DNA from: Deltaproteobacteria bacterium
GTDB lineage: Bacteria; Desulfobacterota; BSN033; UBA1163
NCBI GenBank assembly: GCA_016875155.1
Contig: VGSD01000085.1
Location: 1 to 8,966 of the forward strand
Reading direction: 5' to 3'
DNA: 8,966 nt
Below are positions 1 through 6,001 of the stretch, piece by piece. Below the pieces are notes generated by a model. The model was not told where the DNA came from, searched no databases, and saw only the letters and a program-made list of their open reading frames with translations. Made by a program: the position numbers and the translations under genes. The first letter of the stretch is position 1, and every line of letters starts with the position of its first letter.

Positions 1-70
1 ACTTTTTTAAAGAGCTGCTTTGGTATAAAAAATACAATCTGCCATAAAGGATATTTTAAGAGGGAATTAA

Positions 71-139
71 ATGCTTTTAAGATTAGTGGTACAAGACTTG
101 CTCTCTCTCTCTCTCTCTCTCTCTCTTGTACATTTATAG
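71..139 (+). CDS. Possible 22-aa leader ORF containing a CT repeat
   Basis: A short ORF starts at ATG 71 and stops at TAG 137-139. A Shine-Dalgarno-like GAGGG at 60-64 lies six bases upstream. The predicted peptide is very rich in leucine and serine because the (CT)13 tract is read as alternating CTC and TCT codons. No promoter is clear; TACAAT at 33-38 could be a -10 box but has no good -35. The ORF lies 120 bases before the HD-GYP gene, with a terminator hairpin between them, which is the arrangement of a leader peptide. Gain of one CT unit would shift reading into a frame open to the TGA at 285-287, past the downstream start codon. Loss of one unit would give a frame open to the TAA at 238-240. 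No homology is recognised and it may not be translated. Confidence 0.3.
   Translation: MLLRLVVQDLLSLSLSLSLVHL
101..126 (+). repeat. (CT)13 dinucleotide microsatellite
   Basis: Thirteen perfect CT units. Tracts of this length are uncommon in bacteria and are prone to slipped-strand changes. The tract is bracketed by a 7-base inverted repeat, GTACAAG at 89-95 and CTTGTAC at 125-131, so it would sit mostly in the loop of a small hairpin in RNA. The unit count may be uncertain if the sequence comes from an assembly. Confidence 0.95.
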
Positions 140-194
140 ATATATTTTCGCAAGGGAACCCTGTTTCTTTTCAAAAATCGTCAATATTAATAGC

Positions 195-234
195 AAACCC
201 AAAGGACTCACAGTCATTTTCCTTTGGGTTTTTT
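195..234 (+). terminator. Intrinsic terminator or attenuator hairpin
   Basis: A perfect 12-bp stem is formed by 195-206 (AAACCCAAAGGA) and 220-231, with a 13-base loop. The 3' arm runs straight into a T-tract ending at 234, the standard form of a rho-independent terminator. It lies only 24 bases before the TTG start of the HD-GYP gene. Either it ends an upstream transcript and the next gene has no room for its own full promoter, or it is an attenuator in that gene's leader. Confidence 0.85.
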
Positions 235-258
235 CATTAAAAATAATAGGGGATAGTA

Positions 259-1290
259 TTGGAAAACCGAATACTCATTGTCGATGATGAAAAGATGGTC
301 TACTCCGTCGTTGCCCGAAGACTTACGCAGGAAGGGTTTCCCTGCGTCATGGCCAATAACGGGAGAGAGGCCCTTGGCTATTTTTATAAAGATAATTTTT
401 CCTTAATCATTTCAGACATCCGAATGCCTGAAATGGATGGACTGGAACTTTTGAGGAATGTGAAGGCGGTGCGGCCAAACATGATGTTCATCATCATGAC
501 TGCCCATCCGGAGATCAATATGGCAGTGGAGGCCATCCACCTGGGAGCCACTGACTTCATCCTCAAACCGGTTGACCTGGAACTCGTAGCTTTTAGCGTG
601 AAAAAAGCCCTTGAACAGAAAAAGATGGAAGATGAGCTCGAAGCCTATCATAAAAATTTAAAGAAATTGGTGGAAGAAAAGACATCAGAACTCCAACAGT
701 CTATGCTTGTTCTTAAAAAGAGCCACCTGGATTCGGTCAAGGTCTTAGCTGGAGCAATCGATGCCAAAGACCCCTATACACGAGGCCATTCAGACAGGGT
801 GAGAAGGATGAGCATGAGGATCGCAGCCAAATTGGGTTTCAGCCAAGAGAAGTTGGAAAGTCTGGTGTTTGGCGCGCTCCTCCACGACATCGGAAAGATT
901 GGCATCCGGGATGAGATTCTCCAGAAGAAGAGCTCCCTGACCCCTGAAGAGTATCAATCCATTCAGCAACATCCCTTGATTGGAGTGAAGATTGTGGAGG
1001 GGATTGACTTTTTCAGAGACAAGATTCCCATGATTCGGAATCACCATGAGCATTTTGATGGCAGTGGTTATCCCGATGGGTTGATTGGAGAGGTCATCCC
1101 GCTGGAGGCGAGGATTATCGCTGTGGCAGACTCTTTTGATGCCATGACCAGCTTAAGACCCCATCGCAGGGCGATACCAGTAGATGAAGTGGTTGAGGAG
1201 ATGGAGAAAGAAAAGGGAAAACAATTCGATCCCAACATCGTAGAGGTTTTCTTAAAGGAAAAGATCTATGATGCATCAATGAAGATGTGA
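259..1290 (+). CDS. Response regulator with HD-GYP domain (predicted c-di-GMP phosphodiesterase)
   Basis: A 343-aa cytoplasmic two-domain regulator. Residues 1-120 are a receiver domain: acidic pair D9/D10, phosphoacceptor D53, T81, and K103-P104. A helical linker rich in charged residues (about 118-155) leads to an HD-GYP domain at about 157-340. The domain has its signature residues: H177 in RGHSDR, H209-D210 in HDIGK, H238, H262-H263, the GYP motif G270-Y271-P272, and the VADSFDAMTS segment at 288-297. With metal ligands and GYP intact, the family would be expected to hydrolyse cyclic-di-GMP, probably under control of phosphorylation at D53. The start is TTG at 259, chosen because an AGGGG ribosome-binding site (248-252) lies six bases upstream and the receiver begins at once; no ATG fits. 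The sensor kinase follows after 41 bases, so they are likely one operon and possibly a cognate pair. No DNA-binding domain is present. Confidence 0.95.
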   Translation: MENRILIVDDEKMVYSVVARRLTQEGFPCVMANNGREALGYFYKDNFSLIISDIRMPEMDGLELLRNVKAVRPNMMFIIMTAHPEINMAVEAIHLGATDFILKPVDLELVAFSVKKALEQKKMEDELEAYHKNLKKLVEEKTSELQQSMLVLKKSHLDSVKVLAGAIDAKDPYTRGHSDRVRRMSMRIAAKLGFSQEKLESLVFGALLHDIGKIGIRDEILQKKSSLTPEEYQSIQQHPLIGVKIVEGIDFFRDKIPMIRNHHEHFDGSGYPDGLIGEVIPLEARIIAVADSFDAMTSLRPHRRAIPVDEVVEEMEKEKGKQFDPNIVEVFLKEKIYDASMKM

Positions 1291-1331
1291 GGTTTCAGAA
1301 TCCGTTTAGAACCTGATCCAGGAGGGAAAAA

Positions 1332-4300
1332 ATGAAATGGTTTTTATTTTCCAGTTTGCGTGCGAGATTAATTCTACTTGTCCTCTTGGCAGTTATCCCT
1401 GCTATTGGGCTAACAGTCTATTCGGGGTTAGAACAGCGCAGTCACGTACGAATGGATGCCTTTAATAGCGCATTGGGAATAGCCCAAAAAGCCTCTGATG
1501 ATCAGGAGAATTTGATCGAGAGCACCCACCAACTGCTCATAGCCCTGGCCCAAATGGACCAGGTACTCAAATGCCCGTCGTCCGGTGATTCTCCGTTCTT
1601 ATCTAACTTGATGAAAGAATTTCCCTTCTACACTAACCTGGGCACAACAGGACCGGATGGTCAAGTAATTTGCAGCGCTGTTCCTATGAGGCAACCTATA
1701 AATTTTGCCGATCGGGAGTGGTTCCCTCGTATCATTCGTAACCGTAAATTTACTTTAAGTGAATATTTAATTGGGCGTATCACGGGAAAACCTAGCATCG
1801 TATTATCTTACCCCATCCTCGGTGGCTCAGCCCACCTGAGAGGCGTGGTTTTCGCCAGCATAAGTCTGGATTGGTTAAACCAGATCGCTATAAAAGCGCA
1901 ACTCCATCCTGATTCAGTGATTACTGTGATTGACCGCAAGGGAACAATCCTGGCCCGCTATCCCGATTCGAAGAAATGGGTTGGCCAAAAAATGCCAGAT
2001 GCCCCAATCATGAAAGCCATCTTATCTCGTCAGGGAAAGGGCACGGTTGAGATTAGGGGCATTGATGGTGTCCTGCGTCTGTATGCCTTTACCCCATTGA
2101 GCAAGAGGTCAGAGGTAGATGCTTATGTTTCTGTAGGTATTCCTTCTAAATTAGCCTTTGTGGATGTCAATCGAAGCCTGTTCCGTAACCTTGTATTACT
2201 GGGGCTGGTTAGCATTTTGGCGCTTGCAACGGCTTGGTTTATTGGGAATCTTTTTATCATTTACCCAGTGAACCGACTGCTGGATGCAACTCAGCAGTTA
2301 GCTCAAGGAGATCTGACCGTTCGTACAGGAACTCTTTATGGGTCAGGGGAGATTGGCCAGTTGGCCCATTCTTTTGATCAGATGGCTGAGTCTCTTGAAC
2401 AGCGTAACGCCGAGGGCAAACGAATGGAAGATGCACTCAAGGAGAGCGAACAGAAATATCGAGTGCTTACCGAGAACCTCAACCAGCTTGTGTATCGCGC
2501 GGACCCTGAAACGCTCGCCGCAGTGTATGTCAATCAAGCCGCTGAGATAATCTATGGCTACACCGTGAGTGAGTGGCTGGCAGACCCGTCGCTGTGGGAA
2601 AAGTTGCTCCATCCCCAAGACAAGGAGCGGGTGATTCGATTCTTCGAAGAAGCGCGGCGCCTGAGAAAGGATTCCTACATCGAATACCGCATCATCCAGA
2701 GAGACGGGGCAGAGCGGTGGGTTGTGGACCGATTCAATTGGGAGCGCGACGCCGCCGGTCATGTGACAGCGCTCAACGGCATCATATCGGACATCAGCGA
2801 CCGAAAGCAGGCCGAGGGAGAATTAAAAAAATATCGCGAACACCTTGAGGAACTTGTCGAAATCCGTGCTGCAGAACTTCAGCGGTCAGAAGAACGATTC
2901 CGCCTCGCTGTGGAGAGTGTGAGCGACTTGATCTGGGAGTGGGACATCGTGAAAGGTGACTTGGCATGGTTCGGAAAAATTGATGAAATGCTGGGGTATG
3001 AGCCGGGTGAATTCCCAAGAACACTTGAGGCATGGGAGAAAATTATCCATCCAGATGACCACGATCGCGTCATGACCATTCTTGACCAACATTTGCAGAC
3101 TCGAAAGCCTTATCTGGGAGAATACCGTGTTTTTAAAAAAGATGGCTCCATTATCTATTGGTTTGACAGTGGCACTGCTTTATGGGACGAAGAAGGCAAA
3201 GCCTACAAAATGATTGGGGCTATAAGTGACATCACCAAGCGCAAACAGGCACAAGAGGCGCTGGCACTACAAGCCAGGATCGCCAACATCTTCCTCTCTG
3301 TTCCCGACGACGAGATGTACAATGAGGTGTTGAAAGTCATCTTAGAAGTAATGCAAAGCCAGTACGGGGTTTTCGGATATATCGATGTTGACGGAGCCCT
3401 GGTGGTTCCTTCCATGACACGGCATATCTGGGATAGATGTCAAGTCCCCGACAAGACCTTTACATTCCCTCGAGAAACATGGGGCGACAGTAGTTGGCCC
3501 CGGGCCATCAGGGAGAAAAAGAATAATTACACGAATGAGGCTTCCACAAGAACTCCCGTGGGCCACATTAACATTCGGAGGCATATCTCCTTTCCCATTC
3601 TGTTCCAAGGTGAGGTCATCGGTCTCATTCAGGTGGCCAACAAAGAAACAGACTACACTGAAGCAGATATCCGTTCGCTGGAGGCCATAGCCGGGCATAT
3701 CGCCCCCATCCTCAGTGCCAGATTGCATCGCAAGCGGGCAGAGGAAGAGATCAAGAAACTGAATGAGGACTTGAAGCTGCGAGCAAAAGAACTTGAAGCC
3801 ATCAACAGAGAATTGGAGGCGTTCAGTTACTCCGTATCCCACGATCTACGTGCACCGCTTCGCAGTATCGATGGTTTCAGCCAGGTCTTGCTCGAAGATT
3901 ATGCCAATAAGCTGGAAGGAGAAGGACGAGAGGCGCTCCAACGTGTGCGAAATGGAGCCCAGCGGATGGCGCAGCTCATCGATGATCTGCTTAAACTTTC
4001 ACGCGTGACTCGCGGTGAGATGCGACGAGAAATGGTTGATCTGAGCGCAATGGGAAGGGCAGTCTTATCGGAACTTCAGAAGACAGAGCCCGAACGGCAG
4101 GTGGAGTTTTTTGCTGCGGAAGGAATCGTCACTCATGGAGACGGGCGGTTGTTACGAGTCGTATTAGAAAACCTACTGGGGAATGCCTGGAAATTCACAG
4201 CCAAACGATCCCAAGCCAGAATTGAATTGGGAACAACTCAACACAATGGGCAAACAACATACTTTGTGCGAGATAATGGCGTTGGATTCGATATGGCTTA

Positions 4301-4469
4301 TTCAGATAAATTATTCGGTGCCTTCCAGCGCCTGCATGGGGCGAATGAATTCCCTGGCACCGGCATCGGCCTGGCGACTGTTCAGCGAATTGTTCATCGT
4401 CATGATGGTAAGATTTGGGCGGAGGGGAAGGTGGGAGAGGGAGCCACGTTTTATTTCACATTACCTTAA
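1332..4469 (+). CDS. Membrane sensor histidine kinase (Cache-HAMP-PAS-PAS-GAF-HisKA-HATPase)
   Basis: A 1045-aa inner-membrane kinase. Transmembrane segments at about 12-31 and 284-311 bracket an extracytoplasmic region of about 250 residues that resembles a double-Cache ligand sensor (paired blocks near 95-180 and 190-270). HAMP follows at about 308-360, then PAS with PAC at about 372-495, a second PAS/PAC at 518-640, and a GAF-like domain at about 645-795. A coiled coil (797-828) leads to the HisKA dimerisation domain with phospho-accepting H837 in [10 protein letters not shown]. The ATPase domain has an N box (N947/N951), a G1 box DNGVGF at 981-986 and a G2 box GTGIGLA at 1009-1015. All catalytic motifs are present. 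There is no receiver, so it needs a separate partner: the HD-GYP regulator upstream and the Rcp-like receiver beyond vapBC copy A are candidates. AGGAGGG at 1320-1326 lies five bases before the ATG. The ligand is unknown. The GAF lacks an evident chromophore site. Confidence 0.95.
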   Translation: MKWFLFSSLRARLILLVLLAVIPAIGLTVYSGLEQRSHVRMDAFNSALGIAQKASDDQENLIESTHQLLIALAQMDQVLKCPSSGDSPFLSNLMKEFPFYTNLGTTGPDGQVICSAVPMRQPINFADREWFPRIIRNRKFTLSEYLIGRITGKPSIVLSYPILGGSAHLRGVVFASISLDWLNQIAIKAQLHPDSVITVIDRKGTILARYPDSKKWVGQKMPDAPIMKAILSRQGKGTVEIRGIDGVLRLYAFTPLSKRSEVDAYVSVGIPSKLAFVDVNRSLFRNLVLLGLVSILALATAWFIGNLFIIYPVNRLLDATQQLAQGDLTVRTGTLYGSGEIGQLAHSFDQMAESLEQRNAEGKRMEDALKESEQKYRVLTENLNQLVYRADPETLAAVYVNQAAEIIYGYTVSEWLADPSLWEKLLHPQDKERVIRFFEEARRLRKDSYIEYRIIQRDGAERWVVDRFNWERDAAGHVTALNGIISDISDRKQAEGELKKYREHLEELVEIRAAELQRSEERFRLAVESVSDLIWEWDIVKGDLAWFGKIDEMLGYEPGEFPRTLEAWEKIIHPDDHDRVMTILDQHLQTRKPYLGEYRVFKKDGSIIYWFDSGTALWDEEGKAYKMIGAISDITKRKQAQEALALQARIANIFLSVPDDEMYNEVLKVILEVMQSQYGVFGYIDVDGALVVPSMTRHIWDRCQVPDKTFTFPRETWGDSSWPRAIREKKNNYTNEASTRTPVGHINIRRHISFPILFQGEVIGLIQVANKETDYTEADIRSLEAIAGHIAPILSARLHRKRAEEEIKKLNEDLKLRAKELEAINRELEAFSYSVSHDLRAPLRSIDGFSQVLLEDYANKLEGEGREALQRVRNGAQRMAQLIDDLLKLSRVTRGEMRREMVDLSAMGRAVLSELQKTEPERQVEFFAAEGIVTHGDGRLLRVVLENLLGNAWKFTAKRSQARIELGTTQHNGQTTYFVRDNGVGFDMAYSDKLFGAFQRLHGANEFPGTGIGLATVQRIVHRHDGKIWAEGKVGEGATFYFTLP

Positions 4470-4470
4470 T

Positions 4471-4589
4471 AAACGATGGATGAGGGACGAAGGACGAGAG
4501 ACGAGGGACGATTGACGAAGAATGAAAGGTGATAGAGAATAGACGAAGGATGACGGATGACGGAGGTTGGATGAAGGACGACAGACATT
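4471..4589 (+). repeat. Degenerate heptanucleotide tandem array (GGACGAR-like)
   Basis: About 17 seven-base units run in one phase from just after the kinase stop codon. Good units include GGACGAA (4485-4491), GGACGAG (4492-4498), AGACGAG (4499-4505), GGACGAT (4506-4512) and two GGATGAC units (4548-4561); others are decayed. The array resembles the heptameric short tandem repeats known in several bacteria. The non-coding stretch 4470-4663 holds this array, a second small heptad run, and no convincing terminator. Confidence 0.8.
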
Positions 4590-4592
4590 AAA

Positions 4593-4615
4593 AGTGATCA
4601 GTGAACAGTGATCAG
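4593..4615 (+). repeat. Second heptad run, AGTGATC type
   Basis: Three units, AGTGATC, AGTGAAC and AGTGATC, start at 4593, 4600 and 4607 and are followed by AG. The run contains two TGATCA palindromes 14 bases apart. It has the same seven-base period as the adjacent array but a different unit, so it looks like a separate repeat family or a divergent continuation. Confidence 0.7.
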
Positions 4616-4663
4616 CAATTTATAGAAAGCAGAAAAACGAGAGATGAACAAATGAGAGAATCG

Positions 4664-5059
4664 TCAATCAATCGGGAAAAGATTTAATCCATTTACTCTT
4701 GAAAAATGAACGGTATTTATTGTCAAAAGTGGAACATTATTAGAGATACAGATGCCTGCAATCAGCGTATCAGGGATTCCGATTCCTTTGCCTTTTATAT
4801 CAAGAGAGGTTTCTATGTTAGCGGAAACTTCTGATGCCTTTAAATCAAAAGGGAGGATAACAAATTGATATATAAAATCATCTATCCGATCTTTGCGTTT
4901 CATTTTCATGTGTCCAAGGTAGAGCTCATAAGAAGTGATAGCCGTAATGCATGGCTCATACCCTTCGACGATTTTCATAAAAAGATTGAAGCCTGGGGCC
5001 CTTTTTCTAAGGAAATCTACACATACATCCGTATCTATGCAGACAAGCTCGTTTGCCAT
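4664..5059 (-). CDS. vapC: VapC-family PIN-domain toxin, copy A
   Basis: A 131-aa single PIN domain, the usual size for VapC, a metal-dependent endoribonuclease toxin. The expected acidic residues are visible: D9 in CIDTD, E45 in SYELYLG, D97 in IPDTLIAG, and N115 in the TINTVHF block near the end. The ATG lies inside the 3' end of the antitoxin gene (25-base overlap, 5035-5059), with AAGGA (minus strand, 5069-5073) nine bases upstream, so the two are translationally coupled. The protein is about 87% identical by hand alignment to copy B. The gene runs convergent to the upstream kinase, 194 bases from its stop. The toxin appears intact. The RNA target cannot be read from the sequence; many VapC proteins cut initiator tRNA or rRNA, but that is not shown here. 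Confidence 0.92.
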   Translation of the reverse strand: MANELVCIDTDVCVDFLRKRAPGFNLFMKIVEGYEPCITAITSYELYLGHMKMKRKDRIDDFIYQFVILPFDLKASEVSANIETSLDIKGKGIGIPDTLIAGICISNNVPLLTINTVHFSRVNGLNLFPID

Positions 5060-5286
5060 TTGTGCCAGTCCTTACGTATTTCTCTAAATATCCTGTCGAC
5101 ATCCTCCCCTTTCCAGATGCCTGCATACTTCATAATATTTTTAATTTTATTTTTTCTTCCTAAGATAAGTAGTTTGCCTTTTTCAACTTTTGCTTCAACG
5201 ATCATACCGTCCCTTAATGAGAGTTTTTTGGCAATTCTTTCAGGAATAACAATGGCCTCTGTTCTCGTCACTTTTGAATCAAACAT
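5035..5286 (-). CDS. vapB: VapB-family antitoxin (AbrB/SpoVT-like), copy A
   Basis: An 83-aa antitoxin, first gene of the vapBC pair. Residues about 4-45 match a swapped-hairpin AbrB/MazE/SpoVT-like DNA-binding fold: VIPERIAKKLSL then DGMIVEAKVEKGKLLI. The C-terminal part (about 50-83), with AGIWKGEDVD and a tryptophan-rich helix, is where VapB proteins normally wrap the toxin. By family knowledge it neutralises VapC and, with it, represses its own promoter. The start is ATG at 5284-5286, supported by GGAGG (minus strand, 5296-5300) nine bases upstream and by a minus-strand promoter at 5335-5363. A perfect TTGTACAA palindrome at 5317-5324, just downstream of the expected transcription start, is a possible operator. 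It is about 82% identical to copy B. Confidence 0.9.
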   Translation of the reverse strand: MFDSKVTRTEAIVIPERIAKKLSLRDGMIVEAKVEKGKLLILGRKNKIKNIMKYAGIWKGEDVDRIFREIRKDWHKWQTSLSA

Positions 5287-5334
5287 TTTTTTGAGCCTCC
5301 ATCAAAGAGAAAATTATTGTACAAATATATTCCA

Positions 5335-5363
5335 ATTTAACCATTTATCGAGTGTTTTGTCAA
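5335..5363 (-). promoter_or_regulatory. Predicted sigma70-type promoter for vapBC copy A
   Basis: Read on the minus strand, a perfect -35 box TTGACA (5358-5363) is followed after 17 bases by TTAAAT (5335-5340, 4 of 6 consensus). The -35 and 17-base spacing are also present before copy B, which supports the call. The expected start is near 5328, about 40 bases before the vapB ATG. Confidence 0.65.
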
Positions 5364-5384
5364 ATGTCCCATTAGTGATAAAAT
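5357..5384 (+). promoter_or_regulatory. Predicted plus-strand promoter for the receiver/hybrid-kinase genes
   Basis: TTGTCA (5357-5362, 5 of 6) and TAAAAT (5379-5384, 5 of 6) are separated by 16 bases. The -35 box is the same TTTTGTCAAA segment that supplies the -35 of the vapBC promoter on the other strand, so the two would be overlapping and divergent. Transcription would start near 5391, about 96 bases before the receiver ATG. Confidence 0.4.
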
Positions 5385-5390
5385 GCGTCT

Positions 5391-5467
5391 ATCGTCCTAA
5401 CGAACGGAGTGAATGGTCGTCTTTCATCTCTCTGTAAGGAAGAACGATCATCCATCGTCCATCATAA
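5391..5467 (-). repeat. Decayed heptanucleotide array, inverted relative to the 4471 array
   Basis: Read on the plus strand, ATCGTCC (5391-5397), ATCATCC (5447-5453), ATCGTCC (5454-5460) and ATCATAA (5461-5467) all lie in one seven-base phase. Their reverse complements, GGACGAT and GGATGAT, match the unit of the array at 4471-4589. The units between 5398 and 5446 are mostly decayed, though GTCTTTC and ATCTCTC keep some likeness. The two arrays therefore bracket vapBC copy A in opposite orientation. Confidence 0.5.
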
Positions 5468-5486
5468 ATAGGAAAGGGGGTAAATC

Positions 5487-5930
5487 ATGGCTCAAAAAAT
5501 TATCTTATTGGTGGAAGACAATCCTGACGACGAGGCATTGACTCTGCGTGCACTTAAGAAAAACAACATTCTGAATGAGGTGATCGTGGCCCGTGATGGG
5601 GTCGAGGCACTGGATTATCTCTTTGGTACGGGAAAATATACCGGCCGGGATTTGAGTAACATGCCCCAGGTAATCTTGCTCGATTTGAAATTGCCCAAGA
5701 TAGATGGGATGGAAGTGTTGCGTCGTCTCCGTGCTGATAAGCGAACGAAACTTCTGCCTGTTGTTATTCTCACCTCCTCGAAAGAGGAGCGAGATCTGGT
5801 CAATGGTTACAAACTTGGAGCAAATAGTTACATTCGCAAACCGGTGGACTTCGACCAGTTCAGGGAGGCCGTGAAGCAATTGAAACTATATTGGCTGGTG
5901 TTAAACGAACCACCGCCAAACAACCAGTAG
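5487..5930 (+). CDS. Single-domain response regulator, Rcp/CheY-like
   Basis: A 147-aa stand-alone receiver. Visible motifs are E10-D11 in LLVEDNPDD, phosphoacceptor D66 in ILLDLKLP, T96-S97, and K118-P119 in RKPVD, so it should be phosphorylatable. The NPDDE segment, the longer loop after DYLFGTGKY and the overall length fit the Rcp1-like group that partners phytochrome-like and multi-PAS kinases of the type encoded at 1332. There is no output domain; it would act by protein contact or as a relay intermediate. The ATG at 5487 is preceded by AAGGGGG (5474-5480) at six bases. The hybrid kinase follows after 71 bases on the same strand, probably in one transcript. A weak CAGCAG/CTGCTG hairpin (5947-5978) lies in that gap. 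vapBC copy A now separates this gene from the membrane kinase. Confidence 0.93.
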   Translation: MAQKIILLVEDNPDDEALTLRALKKNNILNEVIVARDGVEALDYLFGTGKYTGRDLSNMPQVILLDLKLPKIDGMEVLRRLRADKRTKLLPVVILTSSKEERDLVNGYKLGANSYIRKPVDFDQFREAVKQLKLYWLVLNEPPPNNQ

Positions 5931-6001
5931 GCTGTAATCAGAAGAGCAGCAGAATTGTTAACTGCCTTTTGCCTGCTGACTTTTTATAGGGGGAAGATGG
6001 A

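Noticed and set aside
3264..3720. Membrane kinase read as a phytochrome because of its GAF domain and kinase core
   Set aside because: The protein has transmembrane segments and a Cache-like sensor, no PHY domain, and no recognisable bilin-binding cysteine context. The GAF is of a generic type.
4471..4615. Heptad arrays considered as a CRISPR array
   Set aside because: Units are seven bases, directly adjacent and degenerate, with no spacers and no cas genes nearby.
4865..5437. A 190-codon plus-strand ORF antisense to vapBC copy A, similar to one at 8165-8761
   Set aside because: Both are shadows of the vapBC genes. Their similarity follows from the duplication, and the minus-strand frames carry clear PIN and AbrB-like motifs, ribosome-binding sites and promoters. 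The copies diverge where vapB ends.
5947..5978. CAGCAG/CTGCTG hairpin between the receiver and hybrid kinase as an attenuator
   Set aside because: The stem is only six pairs with a 20-base loop and a short T-run. It is too weak to call without RNA data.
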